DNA of 64,000 nt. Origin: Cupriavidus basilensis (GTDB lineage: Bacteria; Pseudomonadota; Gammaproteobacteria; Burkholderiales; Burkholderiaceae). Each line of letters starts with the position of its first letter. Positions within the stretch are counted from its first letter, which is position 1. Shown here in pieces: positions 44,113-52,480 of this stretch. The DNA is taken from positions 434,001 to 498,000 of the forward strand of contig NZ_BBQM01000015.1 of the NCBI RefSeq assembly GCF_000876015.1, written 5' to 3'. Position numbers and translations under genes: made by a program. The notes below the pieces were generated by a model that saw only the letters and a program-made list of their open reading frames with translations, was not told the DNA's origin and did not search any database.

Positions 44113-44987
44113 TATTTCGCTCCGTTGCGTGCCGAGCGGCCCGGCAGGTTGTCGATGACGAGGTTGACGGCAAGCGTCAGGCTGGCGATCGCCAGCGCGG
44201 GCGCGACCACGGCCATGCTGCCGTCGGACAGCGCGCCGATGTTTTCGCGCACGAGCGAGCCCCAGTCGGCATCGGGGGGCTGGATGCCGAGCCCGAGAAA
44301 GCTCAGGCTGGCCAGCAGCAGCACGACGTAGACAAAGCGCAGCCCCAGGTCGGCCAGCATCGGGCCGGCGATATTGGGCAGGATCTCCTGGCGCATGATG
44401 TAGCCGATGCCTTCCCCGCGCGTGCGGGCGACCGTCACGTAGTCCATCGCATTGATGTTGACCGCGAGCGAGCGCGCGATGCGGAAGGCCCCGGGGACAT
44501 AGATGACCGCGGCGGTGATGGCCAGCATCCAGACCGTGGAGCCGAACGCCGCGACCATGATCAGCGCGAACATCTTGCTTGGTATCGCGGTCAGCGTGTC
44601 CAGGCCCCGGCTCAGGCAGGCGTCGACCCAGTGTCCGCTGACCGAGGCCAGGAGCGCGAGCGTGATGCCGATGCCGCTGGCGAACAGTGTCGACACCAGT
44701 GCCACCAGCACGGTGTAGCGCGCGCCGAGAATGACACGGGCCAGCATGTCGCGGCCAAGGTAGTCGGTGCCGAGCCAGTGGGCGGCGCTGACCCGGCCGA
44801 AGATCTGGACCTCGCCCACGGGGGTGCCGTCCTGCGGGATCACGATCGGCCCGACGATGGCGGCAATCAGCCACGCGGCAAGAATCAGCAGGCCGATCCA
44901 TCCGGCCGGGCCGAGGGCAGGCAGGCCCGGGCGGCGGCGCGCCCCGGGCGGCGTGACTGCCGCATGCGTGTTGGAAGTAGTAGACAT
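44112..44987 (-). CDS. Peptide-type ABC importer permease (DppC-like)
   Basis: 291 residues. A cytoplasmic N-terminus is followed by one helix, a periplasmic loop with GTDYLGRDMLARVILGAR (the DppC signature region) and about five more helices. The EAA loop that contacts the ATPase is seen as YVTVARTRGEGIGYIMRQEI, in part, with the conserved Gly. Inner membrane. Part of the dppBCDF-like set with 21-base and overlapping spacings. Confidence 0.9.
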   Translation of the reverse strand: MSTTSNTHAAVTPPGARRRPGLPALGPAGWIGLLILAAWLIAAIVGPIVIPQDGTPVGEVQIFGRVSAAHWLGTDYLGRDMLARVILGARYTVLVALVSTLFASGIGITLALLASVSGHWVDACLSRGLDTLTAIPSKMFALIMVAAFGSTVWMLAITAAVIYVPGAFRIARSLAVNINAMDYVTVARTRGEGIGYIMRQEILPNIAGPMLADLGLRFVYVVLLLASLSFLGLGIQPPDADWGSLVRENIGALSDGSMAVVAPALAIASLTLAVNLVIDNLPGRSARNGAK

Positions 44988-45008
44988 GACAACGGCTCCG
45001 GCAGGGTG

Positions 45009-45965
45009 TCAGCGGTGACGCAGACGCGGGTTGGCGACGATGCCGCAGACATCGGCCAGCGTGACGAGGACCAGGTAGGCCGCGCAGAAGATCATGGCGC
45101 AGACCTGCACGACGGGCATGTCGCGTTGCGCGACGCTGTCGACCATCAGCTTGGCGATGCCCGGATAGTTGAAGATCGTCTCGACGATGATCACGCCGCC
45201 AAGCAGGTATGACAGGCTGAGCGCCACGGCGTTGGCAATCGGGCCGACCGCATTGGGCAAGGCGTGGAACAGCACCATCCTCGTGGCGGAGGCGCCCTTG
45301 AGCTGGACCATCTCGACGTACGGGGCCTTGAGCTGGTCGATGACCGCCGCGCGCGTCATGCGCAGCATCTGGGCAACGATCACGCAGCACAGGCTCAGCA
45401 CCGGCATCGCCAGCGAGCGCAGCACCTTTTCCCAGGAATCGTCGCTGCCGATATAGGCAAGCGCGGGCAGCCAGCGCAACTGCACCGCGAACAGCAGCAC
45501 GGCCAGGGTGGCCACCAGGAACTCGGGAATCGAGACCACCGCGACCGAACCCAGGCTCACGGCGCGATCGAACCAGGTGCCGCGATAGACGGCGGCGAGA
45601 ATGCCGAGGGTCAGCGCGACCGGCACCGAGATCAGCGCGGTCAGGCCGGCAAGCAGCAGCGAAAGCGGCAGGCGGCTGCCGATCGTCTCGCTGACCGGCA
45701 TGTGCGTGACCAGCGATTCGCCGGCGTCGCCCCTGACGAGATTGCCGAGCCAGTGCGCGTAGCGCTGCGGTGCCGGCACGTCGAGTCCCATCTGGGCGCG
45801 CAGGGCAGCCAGGGCTTCCGGTGTGGCGTCCTGTCCGAGTTGTTCCTGCGCGGCGTCGCCGGGCAGCACGGCGGTGATCGCGAAGACGATCGCCGAAACC
45901 GCCAGCAGGGAGACCAGGGCGAGCCCGATCCGGCGCGCCAGCAGGCGCAAGATGAAGAGGTTCAC
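45009..45965 (-). CDS. Peptide-type ABC importer permease (DppB-like)
   Basis: 318 residues. The N-terminal helix (RRIGLALVSLLAVSAIVFAI) is followed by the periplasmic segment typical of DppB, with 'LGLDVPAPQRYAHWL'-like sequence (MGLDVPAPQRYAHWLGNL). The EAA loop is YVEMVQLKGASATRMVLFHA. About six helices. The start is a GTG at 45965 with a strong AAGGAGG upstream. It is the first permease gene; between it and the oxidase gene lies a relic of a substrate-binding protein. Confidence 0.9.
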   Translation of the reverse strand: MNLFILRLLARRIGLALVSLLAVSAIVFAITAVLPGDAAQEQLGQDATPEALAALRAQMGLDVPAPQRYAHWLGNLVRGDAGESLVTHMPVSETIGSRLPLSLLLAGLTALISVPVALTLGILAAVYRGTWFDRAVSLGSVAVVSIPEFLVATLAVLLFAVQLRWLPALAYIGSDDSWEKVLRSLAMPVLSLCCVIVAQMLRMTRAAVIDQLKAPYVEMVQLKGASATRMVLFHALPNAVGPIANAVALSLSYLLGGVIIVETIFNYPGIAKLMVDSVAQRDMPVVQVCAMIFCAAYLVLVTLADVCGIVANPRLRHR

Positions 45966-45986
45966 GATATTTCCTCCTTCGATGGC

Positions 45987-46121
45987 TCAGGCTGCGCGCC
46001 AGGCGTGCCCGGCGAGCGAATGACCCATCGGGCCGCCCAGCGGAACCGGCGCAAGACCCATGAGACGCTTGTTGTAGCCGGCTGGGCCGATCAGGGCATC
46101 CGGCGGTTTCGGGGCTGGCAT
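45987..46121 (-). pseudogene. C-terminal relic of an ABC substrate-binding protein
   Basis: A 44-codon ORF. Its last 35 residues (NKRLMGLAPVPLGGPMGHSL, then AGHAWRAA) align with the C-terminus of the intact substrate-binding protein at 52481-54100 (KKLNGLSPIPLGGMMGYAF, then AENVWLEG); the DNA is also clearly similar. The rest of the gene is gone. The position, just before the permease genes, is where the binding-protein gene of such operons normally sits. The ATG at 46121 may be accidental. Confidence 0.78.
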
Positions 46122-46195
46122 GGCAAAGGGCTCCTGAATGACGAAGAAAGTGGGACTGGCAAAGCTGTCATGCGGCGCGCGGCAGCGGCGTGCGT

Positions 46196-47488
46196 TCAGG
46201 ACACCTTGTCTTTCAGCCTGAAATAGAGACCGACGGCGGGCAGGAACCAGGGCGGCCCCACGTGCCCCGGAATGGCCGGCCACTGCCGCGCGCGCCACGG
46301 GTTGGCGGTGGTCTCGCCCGCCATCACGCGCGCCATGCATTGCCCCATGTGCACGGACATCTGCGTGCCGTGCCCGCTGAAACCCATCGCGTAGTACAGC
46401 CCGTCGCGCTCCCCCGCATGCGGCAGGCGATCTTGCGTCATGTCGACCAGACCGCCCCAGCAGTAATCGATGCCGACGTCGGCGAGTTGCGGAAACGCTT
46501 CCAGCATCGACGCGCGCAGAAGCCGCCCGCTCTTGGCGTCGGACTGCGGGTTCGAGCCGGCAAAGCGCGCGCGTCCGCCGAAAATCAGCCGGTCGTCCGT
46601 CGACAGGCGGAAATAGTGATGGACATTGGCGGTCGTCACGTAGGTGCGGCGCCCCGCGAGCAAGGCCTGTGCGCGTTCGCGCCCGAGCGGCTCGGTGGCC
46701 AGGATGAAGCTGCCGACCGGCACGATGCGGCGGCGGATCCAGCCGAACGTGCCATAGCCGCCATGACGCGTCGCGCCGGTGGCCAGCAGCACCTGGTCCG
46801 CTTCGAATACGCCGCGCGGCGTGTGCAGGCGATGCCGGTGGCCGGACCCGACGCGCTGCAGGCGCTGGACGGGGGTGTCGAGATAGATGCGCGCGCCATG
46901 CCGCGCGGCGGCCTGCGCCAGGCCCAGCGCGAAGCGGCCCATGTGCATCTGGCCGCTTTTCTTGTACAGCAGCGCGCCGTGATAGCGCTCGCTGGCGACT
47001 TCCGCACGCGTCTGCGCCGCGTCGAGCAGTTCCACATCGAGGTCGACACCGTCGCGGCGCAACAGATCGCAGCTGCGCGCGAGCGCGTCCAGGTGGCCAG
47101 GACGGGAAGCCAGCTTGAGTTTGCCATGACGCAGGAAGTCGCAGTCGATCTGCTCGGCGTCGATCACGTGCTTGACGGTATCGACCGCGGCGTCATAGGC
47201 GTGATACCAGTCGCGCGCCTGCTGCGCGCCCACGCGCGCCGCCAGCGTGGCGTAGTCGACCGCAAGCCCGTTGTTGACATGTCCGCCATTGCGGCCGGAA
47301 GCCTCTCCGGCCGGACGGCTGCCCGCCTCCAGTAGCACCACGCTCGCGCCGCGCCGCGCCAGCGCCAGCGCGGCGGACAGGCCGCAGAAGCCGCCGCCGA
47401 CAATCGCGACGTCCACGTTCGACGTCAATGGTTCGGTGGCGCCGGCGAAGCGGGCAACGCCGTCATTCCAGTAGCTTTCGAGTTTCAT
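46196..47488 (-). CDS. FAD-dependent amine oxidase (PuuB/DAO family)
   Basis: 430 residues. The N-terminal FAD motif is VDVAIVGGGFCGLSAALALAR, followed by EAGSRPAGEASGRNGG, the DAO-family second motif. The C-terminal GFSGHGTQMSVHMGQ binds FAD. 'VHHYFRLSTDDRLIFGGR' is characteristic of gamma-glutamylputrescine oxidase-like enzymes. They oxidise a secondary or primary amine to an aldehyde or imine with O2 as acceptor. With gabT and gabD downstream this would feed an amine into succinate. The ATG at 47488 starts MKLESYWND, which fits the family; the upstream extension does not. Confidence 0.88.
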   Translation of the reverse strand: MKLESYWNDGVARFAGATEPLTSNVDVAIVGGGFCGLSAALALARRGASVVLLEAGSRPAGEASGRNGGHVNNGLAVDYATLAARVGAQQARDWYHAYDAAVDTVKHVIDAEQIDCDFLRHGKLKLASRPGHLDALARSCDLLRRDGVDLDVELLDAAQTRAEVASERYHGALLYKKSGQMHMGRFALGLAQAAARHGARIYLDTPVQRLQRVGSGHRHRLHTPRGVFEADQVLLATGATRHGGYGTFGWIRRRIVPVGSFILATEPLGRERAQALLAGRRTYVTTANVHHYFRLSTDDRLIFGGRARFAGSNPQSDAKSGRLLRASMLEAFPQLADVGIDYCWGGLVDMTQDRLPHAGERDGLYYAMGFSGHGTQMSVHMGQCMARVMAGETTANPWRARQWPAIPGHVGPPWFLPAVGLYFRLKDKVS

Positions 47489-47927
47489 ATCGATTGTGAG
47501 AACAGGGGGTGCAATACGGCAATGCGGCAGTACGGCAATACGGGTTCGCTGTCCCGCCATCGCCCGCGCAGTCCGGCGCGATGCCGGCCCGGCTTGCGTC
47601 GGCGGCGACGCGGCACTGTTGCCGCCCGCTTGTCTGGCGGCGACATGGCGAAGCGCGTCAACACGGTGTCATTGAAGCATGGGCCAACGAGGACTTTGTA
47701 GGATATTGGCCTTCGCGACAGTGGATGCTGTGGTTTCGCGGGGTCTGTTTGGCATGGTGTGCCAGGTGCCCGGCGCGAGTGCATCTGCACCAAAAAAATC
47801 GAGGGATTACCCTAGGCCGTGGCACCGGTTCAGTGCGCTCGGGAAACAGCAAGTTTTTCCTATCCCGGGTCCCGCCGTTCATCGCATCATTGGCGCTCAC
47901 TCATCTTTCGGCGAGGCCGGCGCACTC
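47489..47927. other. 439-bp divergent intergenic region
   Basis: Between the oxidase (minus) and GNAT (plus) genes. Near the oxidase it has a short repeat: ACGGCAAT at 47515-47522 and again at 47532-47539. A run of seven A residues occurs near 47791-47800, with a weak AGGG/CCCT hairpin beside it. No gene is supported; shadow ORFs run through. Promoters of both flanking genes should be here. Confidence 0.45.
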
Positions 47928-48806
47928 ATGGATCCCGCACCGCTCACACTCATGTCGGACGACAAGCCCGTGCATCTGCGCAACATGGTCGCGGCTGACC
48001 TGGCCGCTGCCCTGTCGCTGTCGGAACACTTGCGCTGGCCTTACCGCGCGAGCGACTGGGAAACGCTGTTCGCCCTTGGCGAAGGCCGTATCGCGCAGCT
48101 TGGCGACACCATCGCCGGCATTGGCCTGCGCTGGCTGTGGGAGCCGCGCGGCGCGTCGGTCGGGCTGGTCAGCGTGGCGCCCGCATCGCGGGGCCGGGGC
48201 ATCGGGCGGCGGCTGATGGAAACGCTGACCGCGGGAGCCGGCAATGGCCCCATGCTGCTGCACGCGCCCACGGACAGCGAAGCGTTCTGCCGGCGGCTCG
48301 GCTTCACGCTGGGCGGCTACGTGCACCCTTACGAAGGCAAGGCCATCCAGGCGCCGCTGATGGCGCTGCCGCGGGGCTGCCGGCTCCGCCCGGCCGGACA
48401 CAAGGATCTTCCACGCATTGCCGCCATGGACCACGCGGCCAGCGGCGCCGGGCGCCGTCGCCTGATCGAGGCGTGGCTGGCCCACGCCGTGGGCGCGGTA
48501 GTGCTGGATCATGCCGACGGCCCGCTCGGCTTCGCCATACTGCGGCGCTTCGGCAGGGGCGCGATGATCGGCCCGGTGGTCGCGCCCGGCGCCGGTCCGG
48601 CCAAGGCGATGATCGCGCATCTGGCCGGCCTGGCCGGCGGGCGCTTCCTGCGCATCGACGCCGTGGCGGACCCGGAGATCGAAGCATGGCTGCGCGACCT
48701 CGGGCTGGTGCATGCGGGCGGCATGCGCGCGATGAAGAAAGGCGCGTTCGCGCCGGCTTCGCCGGATTTCACCACCTTTGCCCTGGCCGACCTGGCCACC
48801 GGTTGA
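47928..48806 (+). CDS. GNAT-family N-acetyltransferase (two-domain, YitH-like)
   Basis: About 292 residues. The first half has the acetyl-CoA binding motif VGLVSVAPASRGRGIGRRLM (R-G-x-G-I-G pattern) and then the 'FCRRLGFTLGG' segment usual in GNATs. The second half looks like a second GNAT-like (Acetyltransf_18 type) domain. The acceptor is unknown; in this setting it could acetylate an amine of the catabolic pathway. The start is either 47928 or 47952; neither has a strong ribosome binding site. It is followed 46 bases later by the hydroxyacid dehydrogenase, probably in one operon. Confidence 0.82.
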   Translation: MDPAPLTLMSDDKPVHLRNMVAADLAAALSLSEHLRWPYRASDWETLFALGEGRIAQLGDTIAGIGLRWLWEPRGASVGLVSVAPASRGRGIGRRLMETLTAGAGNGPMLLHAPTDSEAFCRRLGFTLGGYVHPYEGKAIQAPLMALPRGCRLRPAGHKDLPRIAAMDHAASGAGRRRLIEAWLAHAVGAVVLDHADGPLGFAILRRFGRGAMIGPVVAPGAGPAKAMIAHLAGLAGGRFLRIDAVADPEIEAWLRDLGLVHAGGMRAMKKGAFAPASPDFTTFALADLATG

Positions 48807-48852
48807 GCAGGGCATCGGATCAGACACACAAACACACGACCCGGACCGACAG

Positions 48853-49791
48853 ATGGATCAGAAGGCAACGTTTCTCTACAAGGCCGACCCCGAGCGCGGC
48901 AGGATCTGGGCGCAAGTGTTCGCGCAGGCAGCACCTGGGATCGACTTTCGCCTGTGGCCCGACATCGGCGATCCCGCGCAGGTGGCCTATCTGGCGGCCT
49001 GGGAGCCGCCGGACGGCATCGCGCAGCGCTTCCCCAACCTGCGCGTGCTGTTCTCCACCGGCGCAGGCATCGATCAGTTCGACCTGGACGCCTTGCCTGC
49101 CGAGGTGCCGCTGGTACGCATGGTCGAACCCGGCATCATCGACGGCATGATCGAATATGTCGTGTTCTCGGTGCTCGCGCTGCACCGCGACATGCCCGCC
49201 TATCGCCGCCAGCAGGTGTGCGAGCAATGGCGGCCGATCCAGGTACGCACTGCCGCCTCCCGGCGCGTGGGCGTGCTCGGGCTGGGATCGCTGGGGCAAG
49301 CGGCGCTGGCGCGCCTGAAACTGTTCGGCTTCGACTGCGCGGGCTGGGCCCGGTCGCCGCGCGCCGTCGACGGCGCGCGCACGTTCAGCGGCGCGGATGG
49401 CCTGGCTGCCTTTCTTGGCCGCACCGACATCCTGGTCTGCCTGCTGCCGCTGACCGACGAAACACGCGGCATGCTGTGCGCGCGCCTGTTCGATGCGCTG
49501 CCGCGCGGCGCCAGCCTCGTGCATGTCGGCCGCGGCCAGCACCTGCGCGACGCCGACCTGCTGGCCGCACTGGATGCGGGGCAGATCGGCGAGGCCATTC
49601 TCGACGTCACCGACCCCGAGCCGCTGGCGGCCGGCCATGCGCTGTGGCGTCATCCGCGGGTATGGCTGACGCCCCACATTGCCAGCATGACCCAGCCCGA
49701 GACCGCGGCGCGGGTCGTGCTGGACAATCTGCGCCGCCACCGGGACGGCGAACCGCTGGTCGGGCTGGTGGACCGCGGCAAGGGATACTGA
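48853..49791 (+). CDS. 2-hydroxyacid dehydrogenase (GhrA-like glyoxylate/hydroxypyruvate reductase)
   Basis: 312 residues, as for GhrA. The NAD(P)-binding motif is GVLGLGSLGQAALARL. The catalytic Arg is in VHVGRGQHL, Glu in DVTDPEPL and His in TPHIASMT. These enzymes reduce glyoxylate, hydroxypyruvate or a related 2-ketoacid. In this cluster a 2-ketoacid made by a transaminase or oxidase is a possible substrate. The ATG at 48853 is chosen because the sequence starts with the family strand ATFLYKAD. Confidence 0.87.
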   Translation: MDQKATFLYKADPERGRIWAQVFAQAAPGIDFRLWPDIGDPAQVAYLAAWEPPDGIAQRFPNLRVLFSTGAGIDQFDLDALPAEVPLVRMVEPGIIDGMIEYVVFSVLALHRDMPAYRRQQVCEQWRPIQVRTAASRRVGVLGLGSLGQAALARLKLFGFDCAGWARSPRAVDGARTFSGADGLAAFLGRTDILVCLLPLTDETRGMLCARLFDALPRGASLVHVGRGQHLRDADLLAALDAGQIGEAILDVTDPEPLAAGHALWRHPRVWLTPHIASMTQPETAARVVLDNLRRHRDGEPLVGLVDRGKGY

Positions 49792-49799
49792 GCCGCGCC

Positions 49800-49832
49800 A
49801 GATCAGCGCCAGATCAGCGCCAGATCAGCGCC
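49800..49832. repeat. Three tandem copies of an 11-bp repeat
   Basis: AGATCAGCGCC is repeated exactly three times at 49800-49810, 49811-49821 and 49822-49832. The period is close to one DNA helical turn. It lies between the ghrA-like stop and the Lrp-type regulator start and could be a regulator-binding array. Confidence 0.9.
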
Positions 49833-49936
49833 AAATGCCAGACTGCCGCGCGGGTTGCCGGAGGCGGGTCCGCACCAATTGCACAGGTGCCCGGCAGCGT
49901 GGAAAATACCGCGTGACTCACAAGCGACAAAGGACC

Positions 49937-50431
49937 ATGTCCGTGGCCGTCAAACTCGACCGATTGGATCTTCGCATCCTGGCGCACCTGCAGAAGAACG
50001 GGCGCATGACCAACGTGGACCTTGCCGACGCCGTCGGGCTGTCGGCCAGCCCTTGCCTGCTGCGCGTCAAGCGGCTCGAACAGGCGGGCTACATCACCGG
50101 ATACGGCGCGCGGATCTGCATGGACAAGCTCGGCGACGTCCTGACGGTGTTCACCGAGATTACGCTGGAAGACCATCACCGCGAAGACTTCGTGCGCTTC
50201 GAGAAGGCCGTGGCGGACGTGGACGAGATCGTCGAATGCCATCTGGTCAGCGGTGGCTACGACTACCTGCTCAAGTTCATCACGCGTGGCGTCAACCACT
50301 ACCAGGAACTGATGGAGAGCCTGCTCGACCGCAAGATCGGCATCGAGAAGTACTTCAGCTTCATCGTCATCAAGTCGCCGTTCATCAAGACGCACTATCC
50401 GATCGAGCGGCTGTTTACATCGGAGGGCTAG
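49937..50431 (+). CDS. Lrp/AsnC-family transcriptional regulator
   Basis: 164 residues. An N-terminal helix-turn-helix (LDRLDLRILAHLQKNGRMTN, then LADAVGLSASPCLLRVKRLE) is followed by the RAM ligand-binding domain with the VECHLVSGGYDYLLKF strand-turn typical of the family. The family senses amino acids. Beside genes for GABA/amine use it probably controls them. The ATG at 49937 has AAAGG close by; a GTG at 49913 is also in frame. A three-copy 11-bp repeat lies about 105-137 bases upstream. Confidence 0.9.
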   Translation: MSVAVKLDRLDLRILAHLQKNGRMTNVDLADAVGLSASPCLLRVKRLEQAGYITGYGARICMDKLGDVLTVFTEITLEDHHREDFVRFEKAVADVDEIVECHLVSGGYDYLLKFITRGVNHYQELMESLLDRKIGIEKYFSFIVIKSPFIKTHYPIERLFTSEG

Positions 50432-50547
50432 CGTCGGCCGACGACGCCAGCCATGCGCCCGGGCCCGCGGACGGTTGCGCCCCCCGGGGCCGGAGGCGCC
50501 GTTCGGCAATCAGGACGTTGAAGTCTTTCGGACGCATCGCCCGGCTC

Positions 50548-51063
50548 TCACGGGACGCTGGGGAAGGATTCGGCACCGAGGGACGACGGCTTGCGCCGGC
50601 CGGTGTCCTGGCCGGTGAGCTGGAATTCGCTGGGCGTCATGCCACACGCGCTTTTCATGCAGCGGCAGAGATGGCTTTGGTCATAGAACCCGCACTCGTG
50701 CGCGGCCAACGACGGGGAGAGCCCCTGCCGGAGCAGGGCCTGCGCATGGCGGATCCGCTTCAGGCTGATATACCGGTGCGGCGTCATGCCGACCGTCTGC
50801 CTGAAGACCGTCACGAAGCGGCCCACGCTCAGCCCCACGACCGCGGCCAGCTTGCGCAACGGCAGCGGCTCGCCCAGATGCTGGTGGATATAGGCCAGCA
50901 CCATGCCCAGGCGCGGATGCTGCGTGCTGGCCGCAACGGCGCTTGCCGGCCGGGCTCGCGAAGAGTGGGTGGATGCGGCGATCGGGCTCATGCTGGCTAG
51001 CATAGTGGCGATGCCGACGCGCATGCCGCTGTTTTGACCGAGCTGCGCCATAGCGAATTGCAA
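50548..51063 (-). CDS. AraC-family regulator, short form
   Basis: 171 residues or fewer. The C-terminal AraC DNA-binding domain is complete: LPLRKLAAVVGLSVGRFVTV for the first helix-turn-helix and GFYDQSHLCRCMKSACGMTP for the second. There is no ligand-binding domain; the first about 55 residues look unstructured. The start is uncertain (in-frame ATGs at 51063, 51051 and 51024). It is the last gene of a minus-strand group with the cupin, HAD and binding-protein genes, suggesting a role in their control. Confidence 0.8.
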   Translation of the reverse strand: MQFAMAQLGQNSGMRVGIATMLASMSPIAASTHSSRARPASAVAASTQHPRLGMVLAYIHQHLGEPLPLRKLAAVVGLSVGRFVTVFRQTVGMTPHRYISLKRIRHAQALLRQGLSPSLAAHECGFYDQSHLCRCMKSACGMTPSEFQLTGQDTGRRKPSSLGAESFPSVP

Positions 51064-51132
51064 ACTGGCGGGGCTGGAACGCAGATTCTGCGGGACCGGG
51101 CCTGGCCGCGGTCCGCATCCTTGGCTGGCGCC

Positions 51133-51483
51133 TTACTTCAGGATTACAAACACCTTGCGCAGCGGCTCATGGATTTCCCACTTGCCGGTCGTGTTGGCGG
51201 GAAAGAACAGCGTGTCGCCCGCCTTGATGCGCAACGGCTCGCCGCCGCTTGGCGTGAACACGCAGGAGCCGGCCAGGATATGCATGACCTCGGCCTCCGG
51301 CACCTGCCGTTCATAGGAGCCGGGCGTGCATTCCCACAGGCCGGTCCGGTTGTCGCCCGCGCCTTCCAGGGCGACCCGCAGGCTGCTGGTGCGGCACGGA
51401 GGCTGGCTCAGCGGTCGTCCGACCGGGCCGTCGTCGACCAGGTCGTTGCAGTGCACGGAGTTCGGGATGATGGTGATGGGCAT
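51133..51483 (-). CDS. Cupin-domain protein
   Basis: 116 residues, single beta-barrel. The cupin segments are GLWECTPGSYERQVPEAEVM and, 18 residues on, IKAGDTLFFPANTTGKWEIH. The first motif has no full set of metal-ligand histidines, as in the DUF861 (ureidoglycolate-type) cupins. Function unknown; in an amine-catabolic setting it may handle a small ligand or an unstable intermediate. It sits 175 bases downstream of the HAD gene in the same direction. Confidence 0.8.
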   Translation of the reverse strand: MPITIIPNSVHCNDLVDDGPVGRPLSQPPCRTSSLRVALEGAGDNRTGLWECTPGSYERQVPEAEVMHILAGSCVFTPSGGEPLRIKAGDTLFFPANTTGKWEIHEPLRKVFVILK

Positions 51484-51657
51484 GATGAGGCAAGCGCTGA
51501 GGCCGCCCGTCTTGACGGCGCGGCCGGGGAGTTGAGAGGACCAGGAAGCTGTTTCGGCATGAAGCGAAGCGGTCCTGGCCAGCCGCGCGGTCGCGGACAG
51601 CGCAAGGGGTACTTGCCGTGCCGCGCTACGGCGCCAGGATCTTCCTGAAGCGATTTC

Positions 51658-52359
51658 CTAGGCGTTGGCCTCGACGGCATCGGCCAGTTGCGATAGCGAA
51701 TGAAAGTGGTAGTCGGGCGTGGTGATCTGCGGCACTTCCATGGTGCCGCCGAATCCCGGCTGCGCATGGCGCCGTTCGATCCAGCAGGTCTTCAGGCCGA
51801 GTTGCCGCGCCACGCCGATGTCGTGGTACTGGCTCTGCGCGACATGCAGATTGTCGGCTTGCTTGAGGCCCCAGATCGCGTCATAGCGGCCGCGTGCATA
51901 GGCGAAGTACTGAGGGTCGGGCTTCTCGGACAGGGCGTCATCGCAGGTGTTGCTGTCGTCGAACGGGAAGTCGAGCGCCTTCTCGAAGTGCGTCAGCGCC
52001 CAGCGCTGCGCATTGGTCATGGCCACCAGCTTGAAATGCTTGCGCAGCCGCTTCAGGGCCTGCACCGAGTCGGGAAACGGCTTCCAGTTCACGACCGAGT
52101 CGCGCAGCCCGCGCGCCAGCTCGTCGGAGTCGGGAAAGCCGAGGTCGGCCGCCATCAGGTGCCAGCAGCGCTCCAGGTCGTCCGGATACCACATCGTCTT
52201 GTCGCCGGCGCGCGCGCGCCGGTAAGCCGCGAGGAATGCTTCGTCGGTGATCGGGCTGCCGGGCACGGCGCTATGGAAATAGTCGAGCATGCCGCCTTCG
52301 AAATCGATCAGCGTGCCAACCACGTCGAACGTCAGTACCTTGAAATCACGTAGTGCCAT
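51658..52359 (-). CDS. HAD-type hydrolase (2-haloacid dehalogenase-like)
   Basis: 233 residues. HAD motif I is LTFDVVGTLIDFEGG (nucleophile Asp10), motif II is VAMTNAQRW, motif III Lys is in LSEKPDPQYF and motif IV is represented by VAQSQYHDIGVARQLG, where the usual DD pair is replaced by a single Asp in YHDI, as in haloacid dehalogenase type II and relatives. The cap domain is helical. The substrate is unknown. It follows the binding-protein gene after a hairpin-rich 121-base spacer. Confidence 0.84.
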   Translation of the reverse strand: MALRDFKVLTFDVVGTLIDFEGGMLDYFHSAVPGSPITDEAFLAAYRRARAGDKTMWYPDDLERCWHLMAADLGFPDSDELARGLRDSVVNWKPFPDSVQALKRLRKHFKLVAMTNAQRWALTHFEKALDFPFDDSNTCDDALSEKPDPQYFAYARGRYDAIWGLKQADNLHVAQSQYHDIGVARQLGLKTCWIERRHAQPGFGGTMEVPQITTPDYHFHSLSQLADAVEANA

Positions 52360-52389
52360 GAGGTGCCTCTCTATGGAAAAAGGAGCTTA

Positions 52390-52437
52390 AAAAGAAAAAG
52401 CGGATACAGGGGTCCCTGGCCGCACTTGCATGCGGCC
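52390..52437 (-). terminator. Hairpin plus T-rich tract after the binding-protein gene
   Basis: On the minus strand a GGCCGC/GCGGCC hairpin (52432-52437 with 52418-52423) is followed by an AGGG-ACC-CCT repeat and then TTTTTCTTTTT (52399-52389). Such a partial terminator between a binding-protein gene and downstream genes usually lowers expression of the latter. T's are not directly next to the stem, so it is probably leaky. Confidence 0.45.
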
Positions 52438-52480
52438 GCGGTATGGAAAAACAGGGGGCAGGCGGGCTGCGGGCGCTAGC

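Noticed and set aside
47785..47830. Minus-strand T7 run with AGGG-TAAT-CCCT hairpin as the end of a second small RNA.
   Set aside because: The stem is only four base pairs, is separated from the T run, and no promoter could be placed upstream on the minus strand.
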